Assembly: GCA_965116195.1 (NCBI GenBank)
Contig: OZ220491.1
Location: forward strand, 3,286,001 to 3,350,000
Length of the DNA: 64,000 nucleotides
Direction: 5' to 3'
Source: Aldehydirespirator sp965116195
GTDB lineage: Bacteria > Actinomycetota > Acidimicrobiia > Acidimicrobiales > Aldehydirespiratoraceae
The translations under genes were made by a program, and so were the position numbers. The notes under the pieces were generated by a model. That model made no database searches. It was not told the DNA's origin and worked only from the letters and a program-made list of their open reading frames with translations. Of the stretch, positions 15,616 to 25,102 are shown one piece after another. Position 1 is the stretch's first letter, and each line of letters starts with the position of its first letter.

Positions 15616-17679
15616 ATGTTTGTCGGTGGTCGTGGCGTTAGCATTGAGTTTGTGGATCGAAGCGCTGCTGTCGCGCTGCAGACCGACCACTACGAGATCA
15701 CGATGGTGGCCTCGGCCCTCAAGTCCGGCATCGCACAACGCCGCTCGGTCTTTGAGGCGTTTGCTCGTCGGCTGCCTCCGGGCCGGGCATACGGAGTGGT
15801 GGCTGGCATTGACCGGATCATCCAGACGATCGAGAGTTTCCGTTTTGACGAGTCAATCGTGGAGTATCTCCTGGCCGCTGGCGTGGTTGGCGACACCGAG
15901 GTGGCGGACTGGTTGCGCTCCTACCGTTTTTCTGGCGACATCACCGGCTACGCCGACGGTGAGTTGTTTTTCCCGTACTCGCCGGTGCTCACCGTGGAAG
16001 GCACTTTTGCGGAGTGTGTTGTGCTGGAGACGGTGGTGCTGTCGATCCTCAACCATGACTGTGCGGTGGCCTCCGCCGCAGCGCGGGTACGTGATGTCGC
16101 CCACGGTCGCCGACTGATTGAGGGCGGGAGTCGTCGCACCGACCCCGACGCTGCGGTGGCGGCTGCACGTTCGGCCCACATAGGCGGCTTTGACACGACA
16201 TCCAACCTGGAGGCAGGAAGGCGTTACGGGATCCCCACCGGTGGCACCACGGCCCACGCGTTCGTTCTGGCCCATTGCGACGAGAAGGCCAGCTTCGCTG
16301 CACAACGCGACGCTCTGGGCACGGGATCCACCTATCTGGTGGACACTTTTGATGTGCTTGAGGGCATTCGCCGGGCCGTTGATGTGGCCGGCCCGGGCAT
16401 CGGTGCCGTGCGCATCGACAGCGGCAACCTGCTGGCAGCCAGCATCCGGGCGCGGTCGCTGCTGGACTCGCTGGGTGCGCAAAAGTGCCGGATCGTGGCC
16501 TCGGGTGATCTTGACGAGTTTCGTGTGGCCGAGTTGGAGGATGCAGCCGCTCCCATTGATGCCTATCTGATCGGAACGAGCCTCGTGACCGGCTCGGGCC
16601 ATCCCACAGCTTCGGTGGTGTACAAGTTGGTGGCTGTCGCTGACTCCGACGATGCCACTGCCTCCGACAATGGCGCTGCGCCGCTGCGTGCCGTGGGCAA
16701 ACTCTCGCCCGGCAAGAAGACCGTCGGGGGTCGCAAGCGGGTACACAGGTCAGTTGACGACGAGGGCTTCTGGACTGCGGAGGTGCTGTCCGGCACAGAC
16801 ACCGCCGTGCCGACCGGGTCTCATCTGCCACAGGTGACACTGATGGTGGGCGGCCAGCGAGCCTGGCACGAAGACACCAGCGCAGCACGGGCGCGTTGTG
16901 CCCGACGGCGCAGCGGGCTACGTCCCGAGGATCGCACGCCGCACCCACGGCGTTCCCCGGCGATCCGCACGGAATGGGTGGGCATGGAGATGCCCGTCAC
17001 GACAGAATTGGTCAACGAGCACACGGTTCAACCGGTGAAGGTTGCGGCATCCCTTGCGCCGAAAACCGGCTGTGCTCGTTCCAACGGAGAGGAGGCCGAG
17101 ATGGTGCGAGCCTTGATAATCGTTGATGTTCAGAACGACTTCTGTGAGGGGGGCGCGCTCGCAGTGGAGGGCGGCCACACCGTGGCAGCGTCGATTTCTG
17201 ACCTGGCCGGCGCAGCCACACAACAAGGCAACTACCAGTACGTTGTGGCTTCCAAGGACTGGCACATTGATCCCGGCGAGCATTTCGCAGCGCCGGGTAC
17301 CGAGCCTGACTTCGTGACCTCATGGCCTGTGCATTGCGCAGCAGGTACGTCAGGTGCTGCTTTTTCGCCGGCTCTGGAGGTCGCTCTTGATGAGGTGTTC
17401 CTCAAGGGTCAGTACAGCAGTGGCTACAGCAGCTTCGAGGGTGTTGCCGGTTCCAGCGAGGGTGTCGGCCTGCGCGACTGGTTGGTTGAGCGGGAGGTCA
17501 CCGCGGTTGACGTTGTGGGCATTGCCACTGATTACTGCGTGCGTGCCACGGCGTTGGCAGCGATGGCCGAGGGTTTCGACACGTCGGTGCTGGTGGCGTA
17601 TTGCGCTGGTGTCGCTCCTGATTCCACCGCCGCAGCCGTTGACGAGATGGCCGCAGCCGGAGTGAGCATCGTCACCTAG
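15616..17679 (+). CDS. nicotinate phosphoribosyltransferase-nicotinamidase fusion
   Basis: A 687-residue ORF carrying two NAD-salvage enzymes. Residues 15-430 are PncB-type nicotinate phosphoribosyltransferase: LQTDHYEITM, HIGGFDTTSNLEAGRRYGIP, VRIDSGNLL, GDLDEFRVAEL and IGTSLVTGSGHPT. Residues 496-687 are PncA-type nicotinamidase of the isochorismatase fold: nucleophile-activating IVDVQNDFC, Lys in EVFLKGQYSSGYSSFEG, catalytic Cys in GIATDYCVRA. PncA makes nicotinate from nicotinamide and PncB converts it to the mononucleotide, so the fusion joins consecutive steps. A strong ribosome site (GGAGAGGAGG) precedes ATG 17101, so free PncA may also be made from inside the ORF. The linker is poorly conserved. 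Confidence 0.9.
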   Translation: MFVGGRGVSIEFVDRSAAVALQTDHYEITMVASALKSGIAQRRSVFEAFARRLPPGRAYGVVAGIDRIIQTIESFRFDESIVEYLLAAGVVGDTEVADWLRSYRFSGDITGYADGELFFPYSPVLTVEGTFAECVVLETVVLSILNHDCAVASAAARVRDVAHGRRLIEGGSRRTDPDAAVAAARSAHIGGFDTTSNLEAGRRYGIPTGGTTAHAFVLAHCDEKASFAAQRDALGTGSTYLVDTFDVLEGIRRAVDVAGPGIGAVRIDSGNLLAASIRARSLLDSLGAQKCRIVASGDLDEFRVAELEDAAAPIDAYLIGTSLVTGSGHPTASVVYKLVAVADSDDATASDNGAAPLRAVGKLSPGKKTVGGRKRVHRSVDDEGFWTAEVLSGTDTAVPTGSHLPQVTLMVGGQRAWHEDTSAARARCARRRSGLRPEDRTPHPRRSPAIRTEWVGMEMPVTTELVNEHTVQPVKVAASLAPKTGCARSNGEEAEMVRALIIVDVQNDFCEGGALAVEGGHTVAASISDLAGAATQQGNYQYVVASKDWHIDPGEHFAAPGTEPDFVTSWPVHCAAGTSGAAFSPALEVALDEVFLKGQYSSGYSSFEGVAGSSEGVGLRDWLVEREVTAVDVVGIATDYCVRATALAAMAEGFDTSVLVAYCAGVAPDSTAAAVDEMAAAGVSIVT
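17087..17103 (+). promoter_or_regulatory. internal ribosome-binding site before the PncA domain
   Basis: GGAGAGGAGG lies 5 bases upstream of an in-frame ATG at 17101. It marks the old start of a separate pncA and probably still works. Confidence 0.65.
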
Positions 17680-17925
17680 ATCACCCGGCCACAGTCGCTA
17701 AATCACTTGGCCACAGCCGTCCAGTACCCGAATCGCCCACACCCATGGGATCGTCGCCGAGGCTCATCGCCCTCAGGCATCGGTCCGCCGTACAGCAGCG
17801 TTCGTCCGCTCCAGTCGGCGCTGTCGTTGCCACCGGACGCTGAGGCTGCGGGTAACACGCCATCGCCTCAGCAACTATTCACAAACACGCCTGTTGTCAA
17901 TCGCTGCGGTGCGTTGCGCTAACGG

Positions 17926-18915
17926 TCAGGCACACAGCGGTAGAGCGCTCAGGTGTTCCCATCTGGCGCTGAACTTCACCTTTACCTCTCCGCTCGTGAT
18001 CCGCTCCAGCGCTTGTGCCCATAGCCGGGTCCATTCAGTCGAGTCGCTGATTACCTGTTCGGGATGCGAAGCACTGCGAGCCACAAAACCAGGGAACACC
18101 GACCGTCCAGTCGGCTGTCCGATGGGCTGATACCGCAGGTCAAAACTCCAGCGGATGTCATCGCTGTTGTTGTCGAGTGAACAGTGCTTGGTGCGCTTGT
18201 GGAGCAGGACGACCCCTCCGGCACCCACCTCCAGCGGCACAACCCGCTCCGGGTTTATGTGGGCGTTCGGTATGCGGATCTCGGCTTTGAAGTGCTTCCC
18301 CGGACAGTGCGGAGCCATGCCTTCACGATGACTGCCACGCTCGGCGATCATGCACCCGTTCTGGGTGGTGGCATCGGTCACGGCCAGCCAGACGGTCAGC
18401 ATGTCGGTGTGGTCGGCCTCGGTGTCGATCACGGCCGAGTCCTGATGCCAGAGGGTGGCGGCGATGTTGGCATCAGTCCTGGCGTTGGGCAGGTATTGAC
18501 GAGGGGGTTTGATACGCGCATGCTGCACCGGGTTGGAATAGATCTCGGGGCCGACCACCGACTCCACGATGTCCAGCAGTCGCTGGTTGATCAACAAGCC
18601 GAAAACTCCGGGGCCGGTGTTGAGGGTGTATGAGTCGTCAAGACCTTCGATCAGTGGCAGGGAGATGTCCAGGTGCTGATACAGCAGGTACATGTCCTCA
18701 AGCTGTTGCAACGCTTCGATGTAGCGCTGCGAGAAGGTGGTGGCCTGCAGGGGTTTGAGCCTTCCGTGGGTGACCAGATCAGCCGTGACCCGGCGCATGA
18801 TCTCGTCATACTCCGCGACAACGCCAGCCAGGTCGTCGTCCGACAACACATTCTCGACGATCAGGTAGCCGTCGGTGTCAAAGCGGCGAAGCTGCTGCTC
18901 CGTGAGGCCATCCAT
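17926..18915 (-). CDS. phytanoyl-CoA dioxygenase (PhyH) family oxygenase
   Basis: A 329-residue Fe(II)/2-oxoglutarate-dependent oxygenase. The metal triad is visible as the HxD of LWHQDSAV and the distal His of HKRTKHCSLDN. The 2-oxoglutarate-binding Arg is probably in IRWSFDLRYQP. The N-terminal helix EQQLRRFDTDGYLIVENVLS is typical of PhyH proteins. Such enzymes hydroxylate diverse small molecules, so the name does not fix the substrate. I chose ATG 18915 because GGAGGG lies just upstream; an in-frame ATG at 18939 lacks one. It stands alone, next to a transposase remnant. Confidence 0.88.
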   Translation of the reverse strand: MDGLTEQQLRRFDTDGYLIVENVLSDDDLAGVVAEYDEIMRRVTADLVTHGRLKPLQATTFSQRYIEALQQLEDMYLLYQHLDISLPLIEGLDDSYTLNTGPGVFGLLINQRLLDIVESVVGPEIYSNPVQHARIKPPRQYLPNARTDANIAATLWHQDSAVIDTEADHTDMLTVWLAVTDATTQNGCMIAERGSHREGMAPHCPGKHFKAEIRIPNAHINPERVVPLEVGAGGVVLLHKRTKHCSLDNNSDDIRWSFDLRYQPIGQPTGRSVFPGFVARSASHPEQVISDSTEWTRLWAQALERITSGEVKVKFSARWEHLSALPLCA

Positions 18916-19019
18916 ATTCCACCCTCCGATGAACCCCATGAACCCGGCACGGATGCCTGCCCCCTGCGTGGGCTGGTTCTTGACTGTTGATTGGCGGTAA
19001 CTCTACCTGACCCTGTCAA

Positions 19020-19417
19020 GATGCTGCAAGCGTGATAGACGGATCACCCGCCTACCGCAAAGCCATCCACACCCACCTCGCACACGCACGCTGTGTGCTG
19101 GACCGGTTTCATGTCATCAGATGGTTCAGTGCAAGGCTCACCCAACTACGCCGTGACGCGCAACACCGCGAACCACCAGGTGTCAACGCCGTCTTTGAAC
19201 GCGAAGATTCCCGAGCACGATTTCTGCTGCTACGGCGTGGTGACACCCTCACCCAGGAAGACCACAACCATCTCAGCCCGTTGTTTGAAAGCCGCCCCAG
19301 ACTCAAAGTCGGATGACAAGCCCTCCAAGAGTTACACGCCTCTACCAAACAGAAGACCACAAGGGCACGCTCAAAGCTCTTGACAGGTTCTGTGACCACT
19401 ACGAAACAGGCGGCTAG
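19020..19417 (+). pseudogene. ISL3-family transposase remnant
   Basis: The sequence encodes the middle of an ISL3-type DDE transposase (IDGSPAYRKAI, CVLDRFHVIRWFSARL, a conserved RFLLLRR). It then has a TGA in place of an expected Trp codon at about 19314, and a frame shift. The end follows in another frame (KALDRFCDHYETGG) up to a TAG at about 19415. The N-terminus and the zinc-finger/HTH part are missing. It ends exactly where the restriction-modification gene ends on the opposite strand, so that locus probably arrived in or next to an IS. Confidence 0.8.
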
Positions 19418-22400
19418 TCAGAGTGTTGATTATAGCCCAAACCCCGAACGCGCGGCTCGCGATGCAGCAGATGGCGAAGATGGGTAAGCTCCTCAGTGTC
19501 CCAACCCATGGCTTGGGCTACTGCCTCGTCCCAGAGTCGCCGCACCGAGCATTCACCGTCACGGAACTGCGGCACCTCAATGTCCTTCGTATGCTCCCAG
19601 CAGTCCGACAGAGTACGCATTGCTTCAAGATTGGTCAGGCGCGGCACCTTGAGATTGTTGATTACCGTGATCTTATATTTGGGGAAACTCATCGTCGTGG
19701 CAGGCGATCGCATAAGCTGTAGACGTCCTACTGTTGAGTTCACAAATACAGCAAGTGCCTTCGCCGCTAACACGGATAGTCCAGTGACAGGCGTCCATCC
19801 GGTGCCCACATACTTCTTGTCGCTCGCAACAGCCATGAGTCGTGCCGTGTCCGTCCGATGCCCTCCTGCTACCAGCAGAAACCCAGCCTTTTTCAGGATA
19901 GGTTCTGTATCGCTATCGACCTCGACCAGACCATCGGCCTTGTGGTTCCAATCTTTCGATATCCAGTATTCATCTGGTGATGCAATAATTCTGGTTTGGC
20001 CGTCCGCGCCCTTGGACTTGAGTATTGGAAAGCTACCCGGGACACCGACTTCCCCCGATATCGACTCGTAAGAGTCATACAACGGTTGAAGAGTAGCCTG
20101 TGCTGACACTCCAGTTGCTTCCAAGCTTGACAAGTCTGGATGGTAGGCATATTTGTACGCAGTTTCCGCCAACTCAGCAGATCGCCAGAGAGCGGCTGTC
20201 CAGTCACCAGCTTCAATCCGCTTCGCCGGCCATTCAGACACATACCCCCAGCCGTTGGGGATTGAACCCTGAGTATCGGTTCTGAGCAATGCACTTAGAC
20301 ACATATGGAAATCAGCTACCTCATCGTCGTCTACAGGCAAGCGGTCGAGGTTGACGAACCGGGTCGGCGGTTTGAGGCCATCGTGACGGCGCATCACGAC
20401 GATGCTCTCATTGATGTTGGTATTCTGACTCAGGTTGATGTTCTTGGGATCATGGCAAGTCAAGATTGTATGAATGTGGAATTTGTGTGCCAGTATCTGC
20501 CTTTCAGAGAGCCCTGACACAGCCGAAAGAGAGATCGTCGGATTTATCATTGTAAAGTATCCGTACCGGTTGTCGGCGATCGCGTCGGCCAACGCCGCGA
20601 ATAACGGTCCGATACTGTTCTTGTCGACAAAATCCTCCATCATGGAATCACTACCGACCAGAAAGGACTCCATCACATCTGCTCTGAGACGCAGTTTCTG
20701 TTGAGTGTGTTTAGGGAATTTTTCGCCTATTTTGGAGCGGTTGGTGAACGGCGGGTTCATGATGATGATACGGGCATCCGATACCGCGGCAACAGCGTCT
20801 TCCAACTCAGCGTCTTCAGGATTGATTCCGTCGTTGTCCCATACGACTCTGGATTGGATGTGATCGTCATCAAAACCCAGGTCGTCCCGTGAGATGATTG
20901 CCTTCTGTCCCAACAATTCCAGAGTACCGGTGGCTACGCTGCTTGGGTCATCATAATGTGGTCCGTAGGGCATTTGCAGCAGTCCCATACGGCGGTACCG
21001 TATCTGATGGTTGTCAGCGGTCAACTGTGAAGCTGCCAACTGCAATGAGACAGGGTTGATGTCCAGTCCGGCAATGGTGTCCTCCACAGCCAGCTTTTGT
21101 AGCTCAGCTATGTCTGTCTCGGTCGCTCCCTGAGCTCGGGCACGACGTTTCATGTCGGTCAGCATTGCTGCCAGTAGCGTTCCGCTCCCGCAGGCCAAAT
21201 CTACTGTCTTGTGTTGTCTCCATACCTCAGGATCGGTCCAGTCTTGTTCACCGCAGGCATCCAAAGTCAGTCGCGCCGCGATGGAGGCTGCAACCGGTCT
21301 GGTGAAGTACGCGCCGTCACTGGCTTGATTGCCCATGACCTTGTTGAACAGCGGGCCCGCGTGGTCGGCACCCATGTCTGCGTAAGTCTCGGCGATACGT
21401 TCGGCCTCCGCCGTCAGATGACGCAGTGCCCTTTCCAATCCCGCCAATCTGCCGGTGTCCTCAATCGTCTCGATAACCCTCACGGGTGGCTCCAGCACGG
21501 GCCGGAAGTCGTGCAGTAGAATTTTGTTCCATTCCCGACGGACACGCCGCACCACGTTGACGTCGTTCTTCACCTCGGCCAGACTGCTTATGCCGGTCAG
21601 CCAACCGCCGTTGGCAATCCGTTGATGCAGCATGGCGGCGTTCATCATCAACAGCGATGCAATGACGCAGCCGTTGGCCTGAGCATCAGCAGCCTTGGCA
21701 TTCAGATTGTCCAAGCCGAAATGCTGATCCAGGTCTGGTTGCAGATCATCACTAGACAGATGAAAGGCAGCCTCATTGACGCTGGCCTCGAGGAGGTTCA
21801 AGTCTCTGTTCACACGATCTTTGGCCAACCCTGACTTGCTCAGCAGGTTCATCTTGATGGCGTGGCCATACTCTTCCATGCCGCTCAGCAGCAGCATTTC
21901 CTGGGCGGAACGCTCAGCTCGGTCTTTTTGAGATTTACGCTTTCGCGTGCTGACGCGTAAGCCTTCCCCCTCATTGATCATCTTCTTGGCCTTGACTTTC
22001 GACTTGTTTACGTCAACGCGGCCCAAAGTTCCATCTTTTGCAACGGGATACCGTGCTACAGAATCCAACCGTAATTCTTGGCTTCCGTCCTCATTGCGTT
22101 TCCCGGTTATGATCTGTGTGGGTTCGCTCGGTCGCTGCGACACCTCAACCGAAAACTGTCCTGTGCCAGAACCGCGCATTGCCATATTTTCCCGCGCGTC
22201 AGTCACCTCCGACCCAAAACCCGGCGCGCCAGCCATCCCTGCCTCAGCGTCAACCCTCAGCACCTCAGCACCATGCGCGGCAACTGTCGCTGCCTCCGGA
22301 ACCTGCACACCGGGCATCGCCGCCCCAGAAGCCTGACCGGTCTCTGCGACCCGCGCCTCCAACAAACCGGCTTCCGAAACCCCGGTATCAACACCTGTCA

Positions 22401-24312
22401 CCCCAGCACCTTGCGCATCAACTGTCATCGCCTCCGGAACCTGCACACCGGGCATCGCCGCCCCAGAAGCCTGACCGGTCTCTGCGACCCGCGCCTCCAA
22501 CAAACCGGCTTCCGAAACCCCGGTGTCCGCGCCTAAAACCTCGGCACCAAGCGCATCAACTGTCGCTGCCTGAGTGACCGGCGTATTGGCTGTCACTGTT
22601 TCGGCAAGAGGGCGAAACTCGTGCGCGAATCTAGACTTTTGCTGTAGCACCCGTTCCACAGCCTCCGGTGCTTTACCGGGTTTACCCTCGTGAATCCCGT
22701 ACTGAATGCGATGATTTTCGCCACGCGCAACCGCGACTATGGTCTGTTGGCTTGCCGGCGGCCTGGGCAGATACAATTTCAACAAGTCCGACAACTGCTC
22801 TTCAATACGCTGGTCATGTGCTCGCAGGGCCAGCAGAATTTGTCCGAGTTCCTTCCAGCCTTCATCCTGATCGCTGGTGGCGAGCCATTGTTCCGGGTCG
22901 GCGTTTGGTGGAATCAAGATCGGGCAGATGATGTACCCCACGTCCTTGCCAGGTGAGGTACGCATAGCCCGTCCGACTGCCTGGATGACATCTATCGGAC
23001 TCCTGCGAGACTCAAGGAAGGCCACCGCATTCAATGACGGAGAGTCGGTGCCCTCTCCAAAGATGCCCACGTTGATGACAGCATGCGGGTTGGCAATGCC
23101 GGCCTCTGCCAACCGGCGCTTGGCATCATCTCTGGCCGTGACATTGTTGGTGGCGTCCAAGTGCTCCAGTGTGTACCGAGCAGCAGTCTGCCCGTCGGCG
23201 TTCTGGTTCAACCAATCTTGAAGCCAGTTTCTCACAGCATCAGTACCAAGATCCAAAGCCATGTTCTTGGACTTGTCAACGGTGTTCATAAAAGCAATAC
23301 ATGACTTGATTGGTATGTCACCGTCATCACGGGTTTGAGTGGCACCACTCATGGCCAGTGAGAAGGCCAACCCTCGTAGGTAGTCTCGTGTGGTCAACTT
23401 CTGACGACCCTTGCTCTTGGTGTTGTCGGCCAGCAGGTTAGCTTGACGATAGGCCTCCGGATCGTTTACCCCCAAGGCGATGATGCGATAGTCAGACAAC
23501 CAGCCGTTATTGACGGCTTCCAGATAGCTCTTCCGATACAGTTCCACGCCGAAGACTGACTCATCATCCATGCTCCGCACGAACCAGTCACCTGTTTGGT
23601 CGCCTTTGACCTTGCGCGTGTCATAGATTCGAGGAGTAGCTGTCTGATACACCCGATAGGTCACCGGAAAAGCCAGATTGTCGTGACACAATGTGAAGTC
23701 GCGGATGCGCTGCTCTTGATCAGTGAGGGTTCGACTCTTGGCAGTGCGTTTGCGGCGCAATCCTGCTGTCCGGTGCGATTCATCTGCTATGAGTACTTTG
23801 GCCTTGATCTTTACATCAGCGAGCGCCTCGGCGACACGGCTACCACTCTGATAGGTGCCGAAGATCACGCTGATATGATCGTTGCCGTGCCCTTCACGGA
23901 TCCAGTCGGCTATCTCTTGTGGGTCGGTGGTGACCTTGCCCTTGACCTGCGCGGCACTGACGTTGCTGTTGTCCAAGGTAGGGTCAACGGCAGTGTTCCT
24001 GCTGCTCTCTTTGCGCGGATCGTAGCCGGCCGTCTCGTCAGAACACACGGCCAATGCCCGCAGTTCCATTCTGGCGTGCTGCAAGTACTCACGTCGTATC
24101 TGGGCTACCAAGGCAATCGACGGGCACAATACGATAGACAACTCGCCCGGATGGGTAAGTTCCTCAACTATTCGCAGCGAGATACGGGTCTTGCCGGTTC
24201 CACAAGGAAGAATGATCTTGCCGCGCGCTTGACCCTTTGGCAAGCCACCGCTGTCGGACAACTCGTGTTCGCGAAGTATGCGCACGCTTTCGCGTACCGC
24301 CTCGGCCTGCAT
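19414..24312 (-). CDS. Type ISP-like restriction-modification enzyme: helicase, methyltransferase and target-recognition parts
   Basis: A 1632-residue protein. Residues 1-470 are a superfamily 2 helicase/translocase: motif I LPCGTGKT near 39, motif II ADESHR near 176, motif VI QAVGRAMR near 446. Residues of about 1040-1190 form an adenine methyltransferase: SAM motif VDLACGSGTLLAAM and catalytic MNPPFTNRS. The last 400 residues would be the target-recognition part. The order matches single-chain Type ISP enzymes such as LlaGI, which also carry an N-terminal Mrr-like nuclease. Here that nuclease is encoded just upstream in another frame, separated by a homopolymer. A 46-residue repeat interrupts the helicase-methyltransferase coupler (residues 574-692). 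Without the nuclease part this ORF could still translocate and methylate. Confidence 0.88.
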   Translation of the reverse strand: MQAEAVRESVRILREHELSDSGGLPKGQARGKIILPCGTGKTRISLRIVEELTHPGELSIVLCPSIALVAQIRREYLQHARMELRALAVCSDETAGYDPRKESSRNTAVDPTLDNSNVSAAQVKGKVTTDPQEIADWIREGHGNDHISVIFGTYQSGSRVAEALADVKIKAKVLIADESHRTAGLRRKRTAKSRTLTDQEQRIRDFTLCHDNLAFPVTYRVYQTATPRIYDTRKVKGDQTGDWFVRSMDDESVFGVELYRKSYLEAVNNGWLSDYRIIALGVNDPEAYRQANLLADNTKSKGRQKLTTRDYLRGLAFSLAMSGATQTRDDGDIPIKSCIAFMNTVDKSKNMALDLGTDAVRNWLQDWLNQNADGQTAARYTLEHLDATNNVTARDDAKRRLAEAGIANPHAVINVGIFGEGTDSPSLNAVAFLESRRSPIDVIQAVGRAMRTSPGKDVGYIICPILIPPNADPEQWLATSDQDEGWKELGQILLALRAHDQRIEEQLSDLLKLYLPRPPASQQTIVAVARGENHRIQYGIHEGKPGKAPEAVERVLQQKSRFAHEFRPLAETVTANTPVTQAATVDALGAEVLGADTGVSEAGLLEARVAETGQASGAAMPGVQVPEAMTVDAQGAGVTGVDTGVSEAGLLEARVAETGQASGAAMPGVQVPEAATVAAHGAEVLRVDAEAGMAGAPGFGSEVTDARENMAMRGSGTGQFSVEVSQRPSEPTQIITGKRNEDGSQELRLDSVARYPVAKDGTLGRVDVNKSKVKAKKMINEGEGLRVSTRKRKSQKDRAERSAQEMLLLSGMEEYGHAIKMNLLSKSGLAKDRVNRDLNLLEASVNEAAFHLSSDDLQPDLDQHFGLDNLNAKAADAQANGCVIASLLMMNAAMLHQRIANGGWLTGISSLAEVKNDVNVVRRVRREWNKILLHDFRPVLEPPVRVIETIEDTGRLAGLERALRHLTAEAERIAETYADMGADHAGPLFNKVMGNQASDGAYFTRPVAASIAARLTLDACGEQDWTDPEVWRQHKTVDLACGSGTLLAAMLTDMKRRARAQGATETDIAELQKLAVEDTIAGLDINPVSLQLAASQLTADNHQIRYRRMGLLQMPYGPHYDDPSSVATGTLELLGQKAIISRDDLGFDDDHIQSRVVWDNDGINPEDAELEDAVAAVSDARIIIMNPPFTNRSKIGEKFPKHTQQKLRLRADVMESFLVGSDSMMEDFVDKNSIGPLFAALADAIADNRYGYFTMINPTISLSAVSGLSERQILAHKFHIHTILTCHDPKNINLSQNTNINESIVVMRRHDGLKPPTRFVNLDRLPVDDDEVADFHMCLSALLRTDTQGSIPNGWGYVSEWPAKRIEAGDWTAALWRSAELAETAYKYAYHPDLSSLEATGVSAQATLQPLYDSYESISGEVGVPGSFPILKSKGADGQTRIIASPDEYWISKDWNHKADGLVEVDSDTEPILKKAGFLLVAGGHRTDTARLMAVASDKKYVGTGWTPVTGLSVLAAKALAVFVNSTVGRLQLMRSPATTMSFPKYKITVINNLKVPRLTNLEAMRTLSDCWEHTKDIEVPQFRDGECSVRRLWDEAVAQAMGWDTEELTHLRHLLHREPRVRGLGYNQHSD
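22236..22590. repeat. 138-bp repeat inside the ISP enzyme
   Basis: About two and a half units at an exact 138-bp spacing (marks at 22281, 22419 and 22557) encode 46-residue Ala/Gly/Val-rich units (VSEAGLLEARVAETGQASGA). They lie between the helicase and methyltransferase domains. Confidence 0.9.
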
Positions 24313-24884
24313 GCTGTCCTTGCTTTGTAGAGGTTCTCCATCCGTCGAGATTGAGGCTTCTGGCCCCCCCCCCCCCCCCCCCCCAGAAGGGCCTCATGTT
24401 GTGACTTCAGGTCATAGGCAACATGGACTGTCTTGACGGGCTTGTCCGACATGGACGCAGCAGTCAGCGCATTGTCACTTATGTGACAATCGCCGTTGAG
24501 TACAAGCCAACGTTCAACAAAAAGAGCACCCGCTGAAGTGCTTATGAACTTGTCGAGCTCTGTTTTGGGGATGGTACCTCCGTGCCCGTCGGCATCCAGT
24601 TGTCGGGCCTTGCACTGTATGGCAACGTGCTTGCCGTCACTGCGGCGCACCCCCACTGCGTCTATACCGATGTCGGTGCGATGAGTGCCAGGGAAATGCT
24701 GCTCACGTTGAGGCCAGTCCGACCAACGCCAGCACTCAACCAGATCCCACTCGCGGATATGAGGAGCGACCTTGACAGTGAGTTCTTCCAGCCAGGTACC
24801 TCGCGTGGGCTGAGAACTCATCTCGTCAACCTTAACTATGGCCGCTTTGATTATGTTCTCAGGCGAGTGCTGCATTGATTGCAT
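24168..24884 (-). CDS. N-terminal Mrr-like nuclease domain of the ISP enzyme, out of frame with the rest
   Basis: From ATG 24884 (GGAAAGG just upstream) the frame gives about 165 meaningful residues, then poly-Gly, then about 60 residues of nonsense to a stop at 24168. The domain holds a PD-(D/E)xK nuclease signature: GIDAVGV followed by AIQCKAR, the usual D...QxK of Mrr-type endonucleases fused to helicases. A longer frame starts at TTG 24938. As written the product would be a lone nuclease domain with an aberrant tail. After a one-base change in the G tract it would be the N-terminus of the full restriction enzyme. Confidence 0.75.
   Translation of the reverse strand: MQSMQHSPENIIKAAIVKVDEMSSQPTRGTWLEELTVKVAPHIREWDLVECWRWSDWPQREQHFPGTHRTDIGIDAVGVRRSDGKHVAIQCKARQLDADGHGGTIPKTELDKFISTSAGALFVERWLVLNGDCHISDNALTAASMSDKPVKTVHVAYDLKSQHEALLGGGGGGGQKPQSRRMENLYKARTACRPRRYAKACAYFANTSCPTAVACQRVKRAARSFFLVEPARPVSRCE
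24364..24384 (-). repeat. 21-base homopolymer (poly-G in the coding strand), probable phase-variation switch
   Basis: Twenty-one C residues on the plus strand. Upstream on the minus strand the nuclease frame reads HEALL then Gly. The helicase frame resumes after the tract as PEASISTDGE. With 21 G the two frames do not join; 19 or 22 would join them and give a single protein of about 1823 residues from ATG 24884. Long mononucleotide tracts in restriction genes are a classic slipped-strand switch, but length errors in sequencing are also common at such tracts. Confidence 0.8.
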
Positions 24885-25102
24885 GCCTTTCCATATATTT
24901 TCATTGGTACCCGATAAGCTCGGTCTCACGTGTGACAACTGTGGCCGTCAGCAGCGTAGCCGAAACTGTCAAGACCCCGCCAGGCGCTGATCCGGATGCA
25001 ACCGCGGCGGATGCAACCACGCCGTCCTCTAAGGTCGTGCCGACAGTCCTTCAGGGTCCTGCCACAGTCGGCGGTCACGGCAACGGCTAGTCGGAGTGTT
25101 GG

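Noticed and set aside
15853..16746. A 297-codon frame antisense to the PncB part
   Set aside because: The plus strand encodes a clear enzyme. The antisense frame is a by-product of high-GC codon structure and matches nothing.
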